Notes: generated by a model from the letters alone, not told the origin. Numbered from the stretch's first letter, positions 1 through 9,760 are shown. The stretch: DNA of 64,000 bases from Kribbella monticola (GCF_003261635.1 NZ_QFXK01000010.1:62001-126000), one strand, 5' to 3'. Translations and numbers: made by a program.

Positions 1-9
1 GGTGGTCGA

Positions 10-1848
10 ATGTCGATCGCGCACCGCTGGCACGCCCTGACTCCTGCGATCCGGTCGGCGGCGCTGGACTCGGCGAGGGACCGCGTCGGTGTACCGGAGC
101 TGAGGGATCGTGCCGTTTGGGATTCGCGGACCGCGTCCGCCCGGGCTGAGATTCTGGCCCGGGCGGACGCGGATCGCGGCAAGCCGTGGCCGCACACGTT
201 GCTCTCCGACTTCGCCCGCTACTGGCGTGACGGAGTGCGTACGGCGTACGAGGGGCCGGCGGGGGAGTTGCGGCAGCGGACGAGCACAGCTGTCCTCGCC
301 GCGGTGCTGACTGCGGATGAGCAGTACGTCGACGAAGCGGCGGACGGATTGTTGTTGCTGTGCGAGCAGACGACCTGGTGCTGGGCCGCGCACGAGTCGT
401 TCGCGACGGGACGGCAAGAGGTGGTCGCAGACCCGGCGCAGCCGTATCTGGATCTAGGCGCGGCCGAGACCGTGGAGATCCTCGCCTGGGCCGACCTCGT
501 CCTCGGACCGGCACTGGACGAGCGCGTCCCGGGCCTGCGGCGGCGGTTACGCGAGGAGGCACGCCGTCGCGTACTCCGGCCCTTCGTCGATGACCGCCGC
601 TGGCACTGGCTCGGCCTCGACGGTCACCTGCACAACTGGAATCCGTGGATCCACGGGCACATCCTCGCGGCCGCCCTCTTCCTCGAGACCGACCCGGTCG
701 CTCGCGCGCAGGTGGTGGATCTGGTTGTCGACGGCCTCGATCGCTACCTTCGCGCCCTCCCGGCGGACGGCGGCTGCGACGAAGGCTATGCCTATTGGTG
801 GAACGGGCCCGCCCGCCTGGCGAGCGCGCTGGAGTTGCTCGATCGCGTGACGCAGGGCGGCTTCGATCCGTGGCACTGTGACCCGCTCCCGGAGGTTGCC
901 CGGTATCCCCAGCGGATGGCGCTGGGCGATGACTGGTACGTGAACGTAGGGGACGGTCCGGCAAGACCGAGCCCGCAGCAACCTTGGGACGTCCTGCACC
1001 GCTGGGGCCGCAGAAGCGGGGATGCTGCCGTCGTGGCCCAAGCAGTTGCCCATGGCAAGCGCCTGCCGGCGTTCGGTCTCGGCCGCGCACTACTCGCCCT
1101 CGCCGACGACGAATGGTGGCAGGCGGAACCCGGACCGCTGCCGTTGCCGCGATGGAGTTGGCTCCCCGACGTGCAGTTGCTGGTCACCCGGCAGTACGAC
1201 GGCTCCGCCGAAGGCTGGGCGCTTGCGGTCAAGGGCGGTCACAACGACGAGAACCACAACCACAACGACGTGGGCACGGTCATTGCGGCGCTCGACGCGA
1301 CGCCGGTGCTGATAGACCTCGGTCAGCCGACCTACACGGCGATCTCGTTCTCCGACCGTCGCTACGAGCAGTGGGTGGTCCGCAGCGAGTGGCACAACGT
1401 GCCCGTTGTCGACGGCAAGCAACAGGAGCCGGGCCGGCAATGGCGCGCCACCGACTTCGCCGTACGCGGGGACGCCGGTGCCGAGGTGGACCTCTCGGAC
1501 GCCTATCCGACCGGACAGCTCCGCAGGGTGGCGACGCTCGACCGCGGCGAAGGATCCGTTCGGATCGTGGATTCCTGGGCAGCCGAAACCGAGCTCACCG
1601 AGCACTTCGTGATCGCCGGGCGACCCGTGAGCCACGAGGCCGGCCGGTTGGTGATCGAGACGCTGAGCGGTGGTCTGGCCGAGCTGGGATGGGAAGCTGG
1701 TCTCGGGACCGGGCTGCTGGAGACGCAGGCGGTCGACGACGACCTGCTGACGGACGTCTGGGGCCCGGCTGTTCATCGCTTGATCATCGACGTCGGCGCA
1801 GACCGGCGGACCTTCGAACTGACCCTGACGAGGAGTACCCGTGACTGA
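10..1848 (+). CDS. Heparinase II/III-like polysaccharide lyase
   Basis: The 612-aa protein has an alpha-helical N-terminal half (an alpha/alpha toroid is expected) and a C-terminal heparinase II/III-type beta-sandwich. The best landmark is the His/Asn-rich stretch GGHNDENHNHNDVG followed by a beta segment (VLIDLGQPTY), typical of this superfamily. Such enzymes cleave uronate-containing polysaccharides by beta-elimination. I see no convincing signal peptide, so it may act on imported oligosaccharides. The start is close to the window edge with a GGTGG just upstream, so an upstream start cannot be excluded. It overlaps the next gene by 8 bases, so the two are co-translated. The substrate cannot be read from sequence. 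Confidence 0.8.
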   Translation: MSIAHRWHALTPAIRSAALDSARDRVGVPELRDRAVWDSRTASARAEILARADADRGKPWPHTLLSDFARYWRDGVRTAYEGPAGELRQRTSTAVLAAVLTADEQYVDEAADGLLLLCEQTTWCWAAHESFATGRQEVVADPAQPYLDLGAAETVEILAWADLVLGPALDERVPGLRRRLREEARRRVLRPFVDDRRWHWLGLDGHLHNWNPWIHGHILAAALFLETDPVARAQVVDLVVDGLDRYLRALPADGGCDEGYAYWWNGPARLASALELLDRVTQGGFDPWHCDPLPEVARYPQRMALGDDWYVNVGDGPARPSPQQPWDVLHRWGRRSGDAAVVAQAVAHGKRLPAFGLGRALLALADDEWWQAEPGPLPLPRWSWLPDVQLLVTRQYDGSAEGWALAVKGGHNDENHNHNDVGTVIAALDATPVLIDLGQPTYTAISFSDRRYEQWVVRSEWHNVPVVDGKQQEPGRQWRATDFAVRGDAGAEVDLSDAYPTGQLRRVATLDRGEGSVRIVDSWAAETELTEHFVIAGRPVSHEAGRLVIETLSGGLAELGWEAGLGTGLLETQAVDDDLLTDVWGPAVHRLIIDVGADRRTFELTLTRSTRD

Positions 1849-3715
1849 CACCGGCCTGACCCGCGAGGCCTGGGGCGGGATCGCCGACCGGCTGCTGCTC
1901 TCGATGCGCACCTTTGCCTCAGCTGATCACGCCCGGATCGACCTGCCCGGACCGAACAGTGCCTACGGGCCGGACAGCGATTCGCTGGAGGCGTTCGCCC
2001 GATCCTTCCTGCTGATGGCGATCCGGTTGAAAGGTGACGACGGCAACGATCCGCACCACCTGGCCGCGTGGTACGCCGACGGTCTACGGGCCGGCACGGA
2101 TCCCGCGTCGCCGCACGCCTGGCCGCGCCCGGACCAGCTCGGGCAGGCCAAGGTGGAGGCCTGCTCGATCGCGCTCGGGCTGCACCTGTGCCGGCCCTGG
2201 TTGTGGGACCGGCTGGATGACACCGACCGGGAGAAGATCGTCGCCTGGTTGGGGACCGTGGTCGGTTCGCAGTACCCGCCGATCAACTGGGTCTGGTTCC
2301 AGATCGTGGTCGAGACGTTCCTCAAATCGGTCGGCGGCCCGTGGTCGTCGGCGGACATCGCGAGCGGACTCGCCGTGCACGAGTCGCTGTACCGCGGCGA
2401 CGGCTGGTACGCCGACGGGCCGGAGCGCGCGTTCGACCACTACAACGGCTGGGCGCTCCACGTCTATCCGTTGCTCTGGGCATCGATGGACCCGGACCTG
2501 TGCGACCCGGCGTTGGAGAAGGCCTGGCGGGACAGGCTTTCCGCGTTCCTGTCGACCGCGGCGCACCTGGTCGGCGGTAACGGATCGCCGCTGGTCCAAG
2601 GCCGGAGTCTGACTTACCGCTTCGCCGCGGCCGCGCCGTTCTGGATGGGCGCGATCACCGGCGCCACCGACCTCACACCCGGCGTACTGCGTCGGGCCAC
2701 TTCCGGCATACTCAGCCACTTCCTCAACCGCGGCGTCCCGGACCAGCGGGGCCTACTCAACCTCGGCTGGTACGCCGAATGGCCGGCCATCGCGCAGTCG
2801 TACTCCGGCTTCGGCTCGCCGTACTGGGCCGTGAAAGGCATGCTGGGCCTGATGTTGCCGGCGGACCACCCGGTCTGGACAGCACCCGAGGAACCGTTGC
2901 CGGTCGAGCGTTCCGACTTCACCCTCGGTCTCCCCGAGCCCGGCTGGATCGTCAGCGGGACGCGCGCCGACGGGATCGTGAGAGTCGTCAATCATGGCAC
3001 CGACCACTCGGTGGCCAGGGACGAACGGGCCGACTCGCCGCTGTATGCCCGGCTCGGCTACTCGACCCACACGATGCCGCCGATGGCGAAGCCGTTCTGG
3101 GCACAGCCACTCGAGAACAGCATCGGCCTGATTCACCCTGAGCTCGGGCTGTCGCATCGCAACGGGTTCGTGGGTGTGAGCCCGAACGTCTCGATGGCGT
3201 CCACGCATTGGGTGCGGACGGACGAGGACCAAGGGCCGGAACACGGTTCGGGTCGCGGGGGAGGAGTGGTCGCAGGGCCGCGGGTCGCGATGGGGTCGCT
3301 GCTGCGCGGAAGCCACGAGGTCCGCGCCGCACTGATCGAAACCGAGGCCGAGGTGGGGCCGGATCATGTCCTCGAGCTGTCAGGCTGGCCGTTGTCCGCC
3401 GACGACCCGCCGACGGGGGAGTCGCTCGACCATCGCGCCGAGGTGCGGGCTGGCGAGCTGGTCTCGTCCGTCGAAGGACGGTCCGGTTTCGAGGTCGCAG
3501 ATCTGCGGCGGGCGGAGAAGTCGAGTGCCCTGGGCAACCACACTGCTGTTCCCCTGTTGTGTGGGCCGGCCACAGCCGGAAAGGTTTTTGTTGCCCTCAT
3601 CACCTTTTCGGGCGGTGGGTCCGAACCTCTTCCACGGCTCCGCATCGACGGCCGGCAGATCGAGGTCACCTGGTCAGACGGCGGCTCGGAATCCTTGTCC
3701 CTGGACGTTTTCTAG
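1841..3715 (+). CDS. DUF2264 domain-containing protein
   Basis: The 624-aa soluble protein matches the DUF2264 family in overall pattern: an N-terminal helical domain rich in Trp/Tyr (FARSFLLMAIRLKGD, WVWFQIVVETFLKSVGG, DGWYADGPERAFDHYNGWALH) and a beta-rich C-terminal third. The family is found in bacterial carbohydrate-degradation loci, with a toroid fold like that of glycoside hydrolases and lyases; its reaction is not established to my knowledge. GTG start with AGGAG at 1831-1835; it overlaps the upstream lyase by 8 bases. It probably works with that lyase on the same oligosaccharide. Its 3' end overlaps the convergent repressor gene by 4 bases. Confidence 0.75.
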   Translation: MTDTGLTREAWGGIADRLLLSMRTFASADHARIDLPGPNSAYGPDSDSLEAFARSFLLMAIRLKGDDGNDPHHLAAWYADGLRAGTDPASPHAWPRPDQLGQAKVEACSIALGLHLCRPWLWDRLDDTDREKIVAWLGTVVGSQYPPINWVWFQIVVETFLKSVGGPWSSADIASGLAVHESLYRGDGWYADGPERAFDHYNGWALHVYPLLWASMDPDLCDPALEKAWRDRLSAFLSTAAHLVGGNGSPLVQGRSLTYRFAAAAPFWMGAITGATDLTPGVLRRATSGILSHFLNRGVPDQRGLLNLGWYAEWPAIAQSYSGFGSPYWAVKGMLGLMLPADHPVWTAPEEPLPVERSDFTLGLPEPGWIVSGTRADGIVRVVNHGTDHSVARDERADSPLYARLGYSTHTMPPMAKPFWAQPLENSIGLIHPELGLSHRNGFVGVSPNVSMASTHWVRTDEDQGPEHGSGRGGGVVAGPRVAMGSLLRGSHEVRAALIETEAEVGPDHVLELSGWPLSADDPPTGESLDHRAEVRAGELVSSVEGRSGFEVADLRRAEKSSALGNHTAVPLLCGPATAGKVFVALITFSGGGSEPLPRLRIDGRQIEVTWSDGGSESLSLDVF

Positions 3716-4803
3716 CCCGTCCGAGGCATCGTCGAGTCCCGGATGATCAACTCCGGGATGATCAGGATCCGCTGGGCCGGCCGGCGCCGGCCCTCGGTGA
3801 GCCGGGCGACCATCTGTTCCACCGCGGTCCGGCCGACCATCGGTTTCGGCGGCCGGATCGCGGTCATCGCCGGCTCCGCGAGATGCGCGATCTCGTCGTC
3901 ATAGGCAACGATCGCCAGCTCTTCGGGGATCCGGATGCCCTGCTCCGCGCAGTACTGGGCGACTGCCATCGCGTCCGGGTCCGAATGGATCACCAGGGCC
4001 GTGATACCCGCCGTACGGCAGCGGTCGAACAGCTGGGCGATGATGTCGCGATGGCCCGGCTGGTCCATGTTCACGGACTCGCGGATGACCAGATCGGCGG
4101 GGATGCCGAGGTCCGTGCAGACCACGTCCCAGCCGGCTGCCAGGTGGGCCGAGGTCGGGCTGCCCTTCGACAGCAGCAGGCCGAGATTGCGGTGCCCCTG
4201 GTCGTACAGGTGCCGCACGGCGACCTCGACACCGAGCGCATGATCGCTGCGGACCCACTCGACCTGGTACTTCGTCCGCGTCCAGCGCGGCGGCTGCCGC
4301 TCCACCAGGATCACCGGCACCGGCAGCTGACCGATCCAGTCGATCATCTCGGCGACGTCACCCTCCAGGCTGGGCGCCAGCAACAGCCCCTGCACCTGTT
4401 GGGCTTCGATCAGCCGGGTGATCTGGCGACGGTCCTCGGCCCAGTCGTACGTCGATCCGCGGAGCTGGATCGCCACGCCCAGCGCGGCCGCAGCTGATCG
4501 CGCCCCGCCGACGATCGGCGGCCAGTAGTAGTCCAGCGAGGGGACCACCATCCCGATGGTGAACCGGGGGGAGGCCGGGCCCCGGCGGCGCGCGGGTGGT
4601 GCCAGATCGGTCGGCAGCGTCGCGCCGCCGTGAACCTTGGTGAGCAGGTTCTGGGCGGCCAGCGCGGCGATGTCGCGCCGGATCGTCAGCTCGCTGACGC
4701 CGAGCAGGTCGGCCAGCTCCTTGACCCGGACGGCCCCCGCGCGCCGGAGCTCGTCCATCACCCGTTCATGGCGCTGCAGGCCGAACAGCCGGTCGTCCGA
4801 CAC
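3712..4803 (-). CDS. Transcriptional repressor with DeoR-type HTH and LacI-type sugar sensor
   Basis: The 363-aa regulator has a DeoR-family winged HTH in about the first 60 residues (RRAGAVRVKELADLLGVSELTIRRDIAAL, then the KVHGGA signature), joined to a LacI/periplasmic-binding-like sensor domain (FTIGMVVPSLDYYWPPIVGG to the C terminus). DeoR HTHs more often carry a sugar-phosphate isomerase-like sensor, so this is the hybrid class. I chose the GTG at 4803 because GGAGG (4814-4818) then lies 9 bases upstream; TTG 4812 and GTG 4809 are too close to it. It is divergent from the sugar-uptake operon at 4897 and convergent with the lyase pair, so it very likely controls both in response to a sugar. 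Confidence 0.85.
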   Translation of the reverse strand: MSDDRLFGLQRHERVMDELRRAGAVRVKELADLLGVSELTIRRDIAALAAQNLLTKVHGGATLPTDLAPPARRRGPASPRFTIGMVVPSLDYYWPPIVGGARSAAAALGVAIQLRGSTYDWAEDRRQITRLIEAQQVQGLLLAPSLEGDVAEMIDWIGQLPVPVILVERQPPRWTRTKYQVEWVRSDHALGVEVAVRHLYDQGHRNLGLLLSKGSPTSAHLAAGWDVVCTDLGIPADLVIRESVNMDQPGHRDIIAQLFDRCRTAGITALVIHSDPDAMAVAQYCAEQGIRIPEELAIVAYDDEIAHLAEPAMTAIRPPKPMVGRTAVEQMVARLTEGRRRPAQRILIIPELIIRDSTMPRTG

Positions 4804-4886
4804 GGGCACCAACCTCCGATGTTCGAGTCTGTACGTTTGCGAACGATCACGGACGAGCCGTAGATGATGTGATCGCTGTGGTCATC

Positions 4887-4900
4887 TCATGTTCACATGA
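4887..4900. promoter_or_regulatory. Palindrome TCATGT-TC-ACATGA, possible repressor operator
   Basis: A perfect inverted repeat with 6-bp arms and a 2-bp centre lies in the 93-base divergent region between the DeoR/LacI-type repressor and the uptake operon. It overlaps the ATG at 4897. Position and symmetry fit an autoregulatory operator. A 12-bp match of this kind can occur by chance, so this is a candidate only. Confidence 0.35.
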
Positions 4901-5925
4901 CCGCAACGGTAACCGCTTGCCGCAGTGAAGCGCTGCTGGTGATGAACCGCGAGGCGTTCGACGCCCACTTCGACCAGGCCAGGCTCGACCAGCTCGCGTC
5001 GCTGGTAGCGCTGCCCGAACCGATCTGGACGGACGAGCTCGACTCGGCGGCAGCGCGCGCCCGGCTCGAGACGGCCGACCTGCTCGTCACCTCGTGGGGC
5101 GTACCCCGGCTGACGGCGGACCGGCTCGCCTCGGCGCCGCGGCTCAAGGCCGTCTTCCACGCGGCGGGCAGCGTCCGTTCCCTCGCGGACAGCGTGCTCT
5201 GGTCGCGCGACATCGTCGTGACCAGCGGCGCCGACGCCAACGCCGTCCCGGTCGCGGAGTACACGCTGGCGGCGATCATCTTCGCCGGCAAGAAGGCACC
5301 GTTCCTGGCAGCCGATGCCGGTACGGCGTACCGGGGCTGGAGCCAGCTGCAAGGCTTCGGGGACCTGTCGAACTTCCGTCGCACGATCGGTGTCGTCGGC
5401 TTCTCCCGGATCGGCCGCCGGGTCGTCGACCTGCTCCGGACCCTCGACGGCTCCACCGTGCTGGTCGCCGATCCGTACGCCGATCCGGTCGAGGTGCAAG
5501 CGGCTGGTGCCGAGCTGGTCGAGCTCGACGAGCTGCTACCCCGGGTCGACGTGCTGTCCCTGCACGCGCCCGCTCTGCCGAGCACGCACCACATGATCGG
5601 CGCGGCCGAGCTTGCTCAGCTGCCCGACCACGCCACGGTGATCAACACGGCGCGGGGGAGCCTGATCGACTCAGCCGCCCTGGCAGCCGAGTGCCGGACT
5701 GGGCGGCTGTTCGCGATCCTCGACGTCACCGATCCCGAACCGCTGCCGGCCGACTCGCCGCTGCGCTCGGTCCACAACGTCATGGTGACCCCGCACATCG
5801 CCGGCTCCCTCGGCACCGAGATCCATCGGCTGACCGACCACGTGCTCGCCGAGCTCACCCGCTGGCTGGCCGGCGAACCGCTCCGGAGCCGGATCACCGC
5901 CGACATCTTCCCCCTCACTGCTTGA
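4897..5925 (+). CDS. D-2-hydroxyacid dehydrogenase family protein
   Basis: The 342-aa NAD(P)-dependent oxidoreductase has the D-isomer-specific 2-hydroxyacid dehydrogenase layout: flavodoxin-like catalytic domain, nucleotide-binding domain with VGFSRIGRRV (GxSxxG, a common variant in this subgroup), and catalytic Arg in NTARGSLID, Glu in DVTDPEP and His in TPHIAGS. It would interconvert a 2-oxo acid and a D-2-hydroxy acid; with a lyase and uptake genes nearby, a sugar acid is a reasonable guess. ATG 4897 is the only upstream start before an in-frame stop; ATG 4942 would delete part of the first beta strand (ALLVMN). First gene of the operon running to 11695. Confidence 0.85.
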   Translation: MTATVTACRSEALLVMNREAFDAHFDQARLDQLASLVALPEPIWTDELDSAAARARLETADLLVTSWGVPRLTADRLASAPRLKAVFHAAGSVRSLADSVLWSRDIVVTSGADANAVPVAEYTLAAIIFAGKKAPFLAADAGTAYRGWSQLQGFGDLSNFRRTIGVVGFSRIGRRVVDLLRTLDGSTVLVADPYADPVEVQAAGAELVELDELLPRVDVLSLHAPALPSTHHMIGAAELAQLPDHATVINTARGSLIDSAALAAECRTGRLFAILDVTDPEPLPADSPLRSVHNVMVTPHIAGSLGTEIHRLTDHVLAELTRWLAGEPLRSRITADIFPLTA

Positions 5926-5981
5926 ACCGTTCGAACCGCCTGACCGCCACCTACGCCGTACCGAAGTCCAAGGAGAACGTC

Positions 5982-7253
5982 GTGAAGCGACACCTCGTCA
6001 CCACCATCGCCGGCGCCGCCGCGCTGGCCCTGCTCACCGCCTGCGGAGGTGGCTCCTCCGGGCAGGCCGCCGCCGACGGGCCGCAGACCATCAAGGTCGC
6101 GCTCTGGAACTACGCCACCACCCCGGAGTTCAAGGCGATCATCGACGGCTTCCAGCAGGCCAACCCGCAGATCAAGGTCGAGCCGGTCGACATCCTGGCC
6201 GACGACTACCAGCAGAAGGTGACCACGATGCTGGCCGGTGGCGACACCACCGACGTACTGACGATGAAGAACGTCATCGACTACGCCCGTTACGGTACCC
6301 GCGGTCAGCTGCTGCCGATGACGGATCAGGCCAAGGCGCTGGACCCGGCGAAGTACTCCGGACTGAAGTCCTACGAGCTCGAGGGCAAGTACTTCGCGCT
6401 GCCCTATCGCCAGGACTTCTGGGTGCTCTACTACAACAAGACCCTGCTCAAGCAGGCCGGCGTACCGGAGTCCAAGCTGCAGAATCTGACCTGGGCCGAC
6501 TATGCCACGTTGGCGAAGAGTCTCACCAAGGGCGACGGCCAGGCCAAGGTGTACGGCACGTACCAGCACACCTGGCGCTCGGTCGTCCAGGCCACCGCGG
6601 CAGCTCAGAGCGGCGGTGATCTGCTCGGCGGGAACTACGGCTTCTTCAAGGACCAGTACGCGATGACACTGGACCTGCAGAAGAGCGGCGCGCTGTTGCC
6701 GTGGGCAACTGCCAAGAGCCAGAAGGTCAGCTACAACACGATGTTCTCCACCGGCAAAGCCGCCCTGATGCCGATGGGGACCTGGTATGCCGCGACGCTG
6801 CTGGCCGACACGAAGGCGGGCAAGACCAAGGTCGACTGGGGGATGGCGCCGCTGCCGCAGCGGGCCGCGGACGGCAAGACGACCACCTTCGGTTCGCCGA
6901 CCGCGTTCGCGGTGAACAAGAACTCCAAGCACGCCGACGCCGCGAAGAAGTTCGTCGAATGGGCCTCCGGCGAGGCCGGCGCGACCGCGGTCGCGAAGGC
7001 GGGCGTGACGCCGTCGCTGCAGACCCAGGCGATCCTGGACACCTACTTCGGCCTGCCGGGCGTGCCCGGCGACGCGCTGGCCAAGAAGGCGTTCAAGCCC
7101 GACACCGTGGTGCTGGAGATGCCGGTCGGTGACAAGTCCTCCGACGTCGACCAGATCCTGACCGAGGAGCACGAACTGATCATGACCGGGCAGAAGTCGC
7201 TGGACGACGGCCTGGGCGAGATGTCCAAGCGGGTCAAGAACGAGGTCGGCTGA
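5982..7253 (+). CDS. Sugar ABC transporter substrate-binding lipoprotein
   Basis: The 423-aa extracellular solute-binding protein (family 1, CUT1 type) starts with a lipoprotein signal, MKRHLV to the lipobox LTAC, followed by a Gly/Ser linker. Typical features are IKVALWNYATTPEFKAIIDGFQQ near the N terminus and the hinge-region FALPYRQDFWVLYYNKTLL. It captures an oligosaccharide at the outer face of the membrane. GTG 5982 has AAGGAG at 5970-5975. The open frame continues far upstream, but that part overlaps the dehydrogenase and is not coding. Next come two permeases separated by 3 bases or less. Confidence 0.93.
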   Translation: MKRHLVTTIAGAAALALLTACGGGSSGQAAADGPQTIKVALWNYATTPEFKAIIDGFQQANPQIKVEPVDILADDYQQKVTTMLAGGDTTDVLTMKNVIDYARYGTRGQLLPMTDQAKALDPAKYSGLKSYELEGKYFALPYRQDFWVLYYNKTLLKQAGVPESKLQNLTWADYATLAKSLTKGDGQAKVYGTYQHTWRSVVQATAAAQSGGDLLGGNYGFFKDQYAMTLDLQKSGALLPWATAKSQKVSYNTMFSTGKAALMPMGTWYAATLLADTKAGKTKVDWGMAPLPQRAADGKTTTFGSPTAFAVNKNSKHADAAKKFVEWASGEAGATAVAKAGVTPSLQTQAILDTYFGLPGVPGDALAKKAFKPDTVVLEMPVGDKSSDVDQILTEEHELIMTGQKSLDDGLGEMSKRVKNEVG

Positions 7254-7256
7254 GCA

Positions 7257-8192
7257 ATGACCACCCCCGTGTCCGCCCCTGCGTCCGGGCCGGTAGCGGC
7301 CGCCGTGTCCGCGCCGCGGCGGCCCCGGCGCCGCAGCCGGACCTGGGTCGGCTGGAGCTTCATCCTGCCGAACTTCATCGGCTTCGCCGCACTGACGCTG
7401 GTGCCGGTGATCGCCTCGCTTGCGTTGTCCTTCCTGGACTGGGATTCCTACAGCACGCCCCGCTGGGTCGGGCTGGCCAACTTCCAGCGGATGATCCACA
7501 ACGACACTTTCTGGACCGCACTGAAGAACACCGCGTACTACGCCGTCGGGCACGTGCCCCTGACGTTGTGCGCCGCCCTCGGCTTCGCAGTACTGCTCAA
7601 TCAGAAGCTGAAGGCGGTGCGGTTCTTCCGGACCGCGTTGTTCTTTCCCTACATCACTTCGCTGGTCGCGGTGGCGGTGGTGTGGAACATGTTGCTCAGC
7701 CCGGACCAGGGCCCGGTGAACCAGTTCCTGCGGGCGGTCGGCATCGACCACCCGCCGGGCTGGACCACCTCGACCACCTGGGCGATGCCCGCGGTGATCG
7801 TGGCCAGCGTGTGGCGGGACCTCGGCTACTACATGATCCTGTACCTCGCCGGGCTGCAGACGATCCCGGCCGAGCTGTACGAGGCGGCCGAGGTGGACGG
7901 GGCGAGCGGCTGGCAGCGGTTCCGGTACATCACTGTGCCGTCGCTGCGGCCGACCACCTTCTTCGTGCTGATCATGCTGACCATCTCCAGTTTCAAGGTG
8001 TTCGATCTGATTCAGGTGATGACCGAGGGCGGCCCCGGCCGCGCGACGCTGGTGCTCTCGCAGGTGATCTACCGCGAGGGCATCGTCCAGGGCCGGTTCG
8101 GCTACTCGTCGGCGGTGTCGATGGTGCTGTTCGTCATCGTGCTGACGATCACCGTGATCCAGTTCCGGTTGCAGCGAAGGAGCGAGCGATGA
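7257..8192 (+). CDS. Sugar ABC transporter permease, MalF type
   Basis: The 311-aa inner-membrane permease has six or so hydrophobic segments, starting with SFILPNFIGFAALTLVPVIASL, and the EAA loop that docks on the ATPase (EAAEVDGASGWQRFRYITVPSLRP). The N-terminal 25 residues are Ala/Pro/Arg-rich and cytoplasmic. It starts 3 bases after the binding-protein stop and overlaps the next permease by ATGA. Confidence 0.93.
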   Translation: MTTPVSAPASGPVAAAVSAPRRPRRRSRTWVGWSFILPNFIGFAALTLVPVIASLALSFLDWDSYSTPRWVGLANFQRMIHNDTFWTALKNTAYYAVGHVPLTLCAALGFAVLLNQKLKAVRFFRTALFFPYITSLVAVAVVWNMLLSPDQGPVNQFLRAVGIDHPPGWTTSTTWAMPAVIVASVWRDLGYYMILYLAGLQTIPAELYEAAEVDGASGWQRFRYITVPSLRPTTFFVLIMLTISSFKVFDLIQVMTEGGPGRATLVLSQVIYREGIVQGRFGYSSAVSMVLFVIVLTITVIQFRLQRRSER

Positions 8193-9079
8193 CCTTGACG
8201 ATCTCACCCCCGGCGAGGCCGGAGACTCCGGTCACCGAGCCACCGCGCCCCCTTCGCCGGCAGGGGTTCTCGGTACGCCGTACGCTCGCCTACCTGCTGC
8301 TCGGGCTGCTCTCGGTGGCGGTCCTGGTGCCGTTCGCCTGGATGGTCTCGTCGTCGCTGAAGCTCGACGCGGACGTCTTCAGCGTGCCGGTCCGGTGGAT
8401 CCCCACCGAGTTCCACTGGCAGAACTTCACCTCGATCTGGTCGCGGATCCCGCTGCTCACGTATCTGCGTAACTCGGTGTTCCTCAGTCTCACGATCACC
8501 GCGTTGCAGGTACTGACGGGCAGCTTCGCGGCGTACGGGTTCGCGAAGGTGCGGTTCCCCGGCCGGGACGCGTTGTTCCTCGCCTACATCGCGACGATCG
8601 CGGTGCCGTGGCAGGCGTACATGGTTCCGCAGTACGTGATCATGCAGAAGGCCGGGCTGGTGAACACGCACCTGTCGTTGATCCTGCTGCAGGCGTTCAG
8701 CGCCTTCGGTGTGTTCCTGATGCGGCAGTACTACCTGACCATTCCCGACGAGCTGAGCGAGGCGGCGCGGCTGGACGGGCTGAGCGAGTACGGCATCTGG
8801 GCCCGGATCATCCTGCCGTTGTCGAAGCCGGCGCTGGCGAGCCTCGCGCTGCTCACGTTCGTCAACACGTGGAACGACTACATGGGACCGTTCATCTACC
8901 TGACCGACAACAACCTGTGGACGATCCAGCTGGGACTGCGCTCGTTCGTCGGGCTGTACGACGCGGAGTACGCGATGATCATGACCGGCTCGGTGCTGTC
9001 CGTGCTGCCGATCCTGGTGATCTTCCTGCTCGGCCAAAAGTACTTCGTGCAGGGCATCGCGACGAGCGGGATGAAGTGA
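8189..9079 (+). CDS. Sugar ABC transporter permease, MalG type
   Basis: The 296-aa second membrane subunit of the CUT1 importer has a first TM at YLLLGLLSVAVLVPFAWMVSSSL, the permease-typical MVPQYVIMQKAGLVNTHLSLIL, and the EAA loop EAARLDGLSEYGIWARIILPLSKPAL. ATG 8189 overlaps the upstream stop (ATGA). There is no ATP-binding subunit in the operon, so the importer presumably uses a shared MsiK/UgpC-type ATPase encoded elsewhere, the usual arrangement in actinomycetes. Confidence 0.93.
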   Translation: MTLTISPPARPETPVTEPPRPLRRQGFSVRRTLAYLLLGLLSVAVLVPFAWMVSSSLKLDADVFSVPVRWIPTEFHWQNFTSIWSRIPLLTYLRNSVFLSLTITALQVLTGSFAAYGFAKVRFPGRDALFLAYIATIAVPWQAYMVPQYVIMQKAGLVNTHLSLILLQAFSAFGVFLMRQYYLTIPDELSEAARLDGLSEYGIWARIILPLSKPALASLALLTFVNTWNDYMGPFIYLTDNNLWTIQLGLRSFVGLYDAEYAMIMTGSVLSVLPILVIFLLGQKYFVQGIATSGMK

Positions 9080-9753
9080 TGGCCTCGCCGTTGTCGCGGG
9101 TGAACGTCCGCGCGGACGCGTGGGAGTTGCTCTGGTCGTTCGCGCATCGGGTGCTGGCAGTCAATCTCGTGCTGGCCGTGGCCGGGTTGCCGTTGATGCT
9201 GGCGCTCGGTGCTGTCGACGCACCGTTGCGATACCCCTTGTTCTTCGGTCTGCTCGCCCTTCCGCTCGGCCCGGCCGCGGCAGGGGCCTTCGCGTACTTC
9301 GCCCTCGACGACCCGCGTCCTCCTGTGAGTGCGCTGCTCCGCCTCGTCTTGTCGTTCAGCCGGCGCGCGCTCGCCGTCACCTCCATCACGGCGGGTCTGA
9401 CGGGCGTGTTGCTTTCGGATCTGAAGATGCTGAACGGCCGCCTGCCAGGTGCAGCCGTAGTACCGCTGCTGGTGGTACTGCTGGTGCTTGTCCTCACCAC
9501 TTCCCTTACTGCGTTGGTGCTTGTGGCCGCCAGGCCAGACCTGAGGCTCGGCGCACTGCTGCGCCTCGCCGTCTACACCGGCGTACGGGGCTGGCCCCTC
9601 AGTCTATTGTCGCTCGGCGTCCTGGCACTGGCCCTCGTCATCGTCAGTCAGGTCCCGTTGGCCGGCCTCGCTGTCGTGCCTGGTTGCGCCTTGTGGGTCG
9701 TCGCCACGAACAGTTCTTTTCAGCTTCGCCACATCTCCGCACCGCCCAGTTAG
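9079..9753 (+). CDS. DUF624-like membrane protein of a sugar-uptake operon
   Basis: This is a 224-aa integral membrane protein with about five hydrophobic segments (VLAVNLVLAVAGLPLMLALG, FFGLLALPLGPAAAGAFAYFAL, VVPLLVVLLVLVLTTSLTALVLVAA, WPLSLLSLGVLALALVIVSQ). Length, topology and position right after CUT1 permeases fit the DUF624/YesL family, whose role is unknown. Its ATG overlaps the permease stop by one base (TGATG), so it is translationally coupled to the importer. Confidence 0.7.
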   Translation: MASPLSRVNVRADAWELLWSFAHRVLAVNLVLAVAGLPLMLALGAVDAPLRYPLFFGLLALPLGPAAAGAFAYFALDDPRPPVSALLRLVLSFSRRALAVTSITAGLTGVLLSDLKMLNGRLPGAAVVPLLVVLLVLVLTTSLTALVLVAARPDLRLGALLRLAVYTGVRGWPLSLLSLGVLALALVIVSQVPLAGLAVVPGCALWVVATNSSFQLRHISAPPS

Positions 9754-9760
9754 GAGAACG

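Noticed and set aside
5616..8207. 863-codon open frame on the minus strand
   Set aside because: It lies antisense to four well-supported sugar-uptake genes; its translation is Arg/Gly/His-rich low complexity typical of GC-rich shadow frames.
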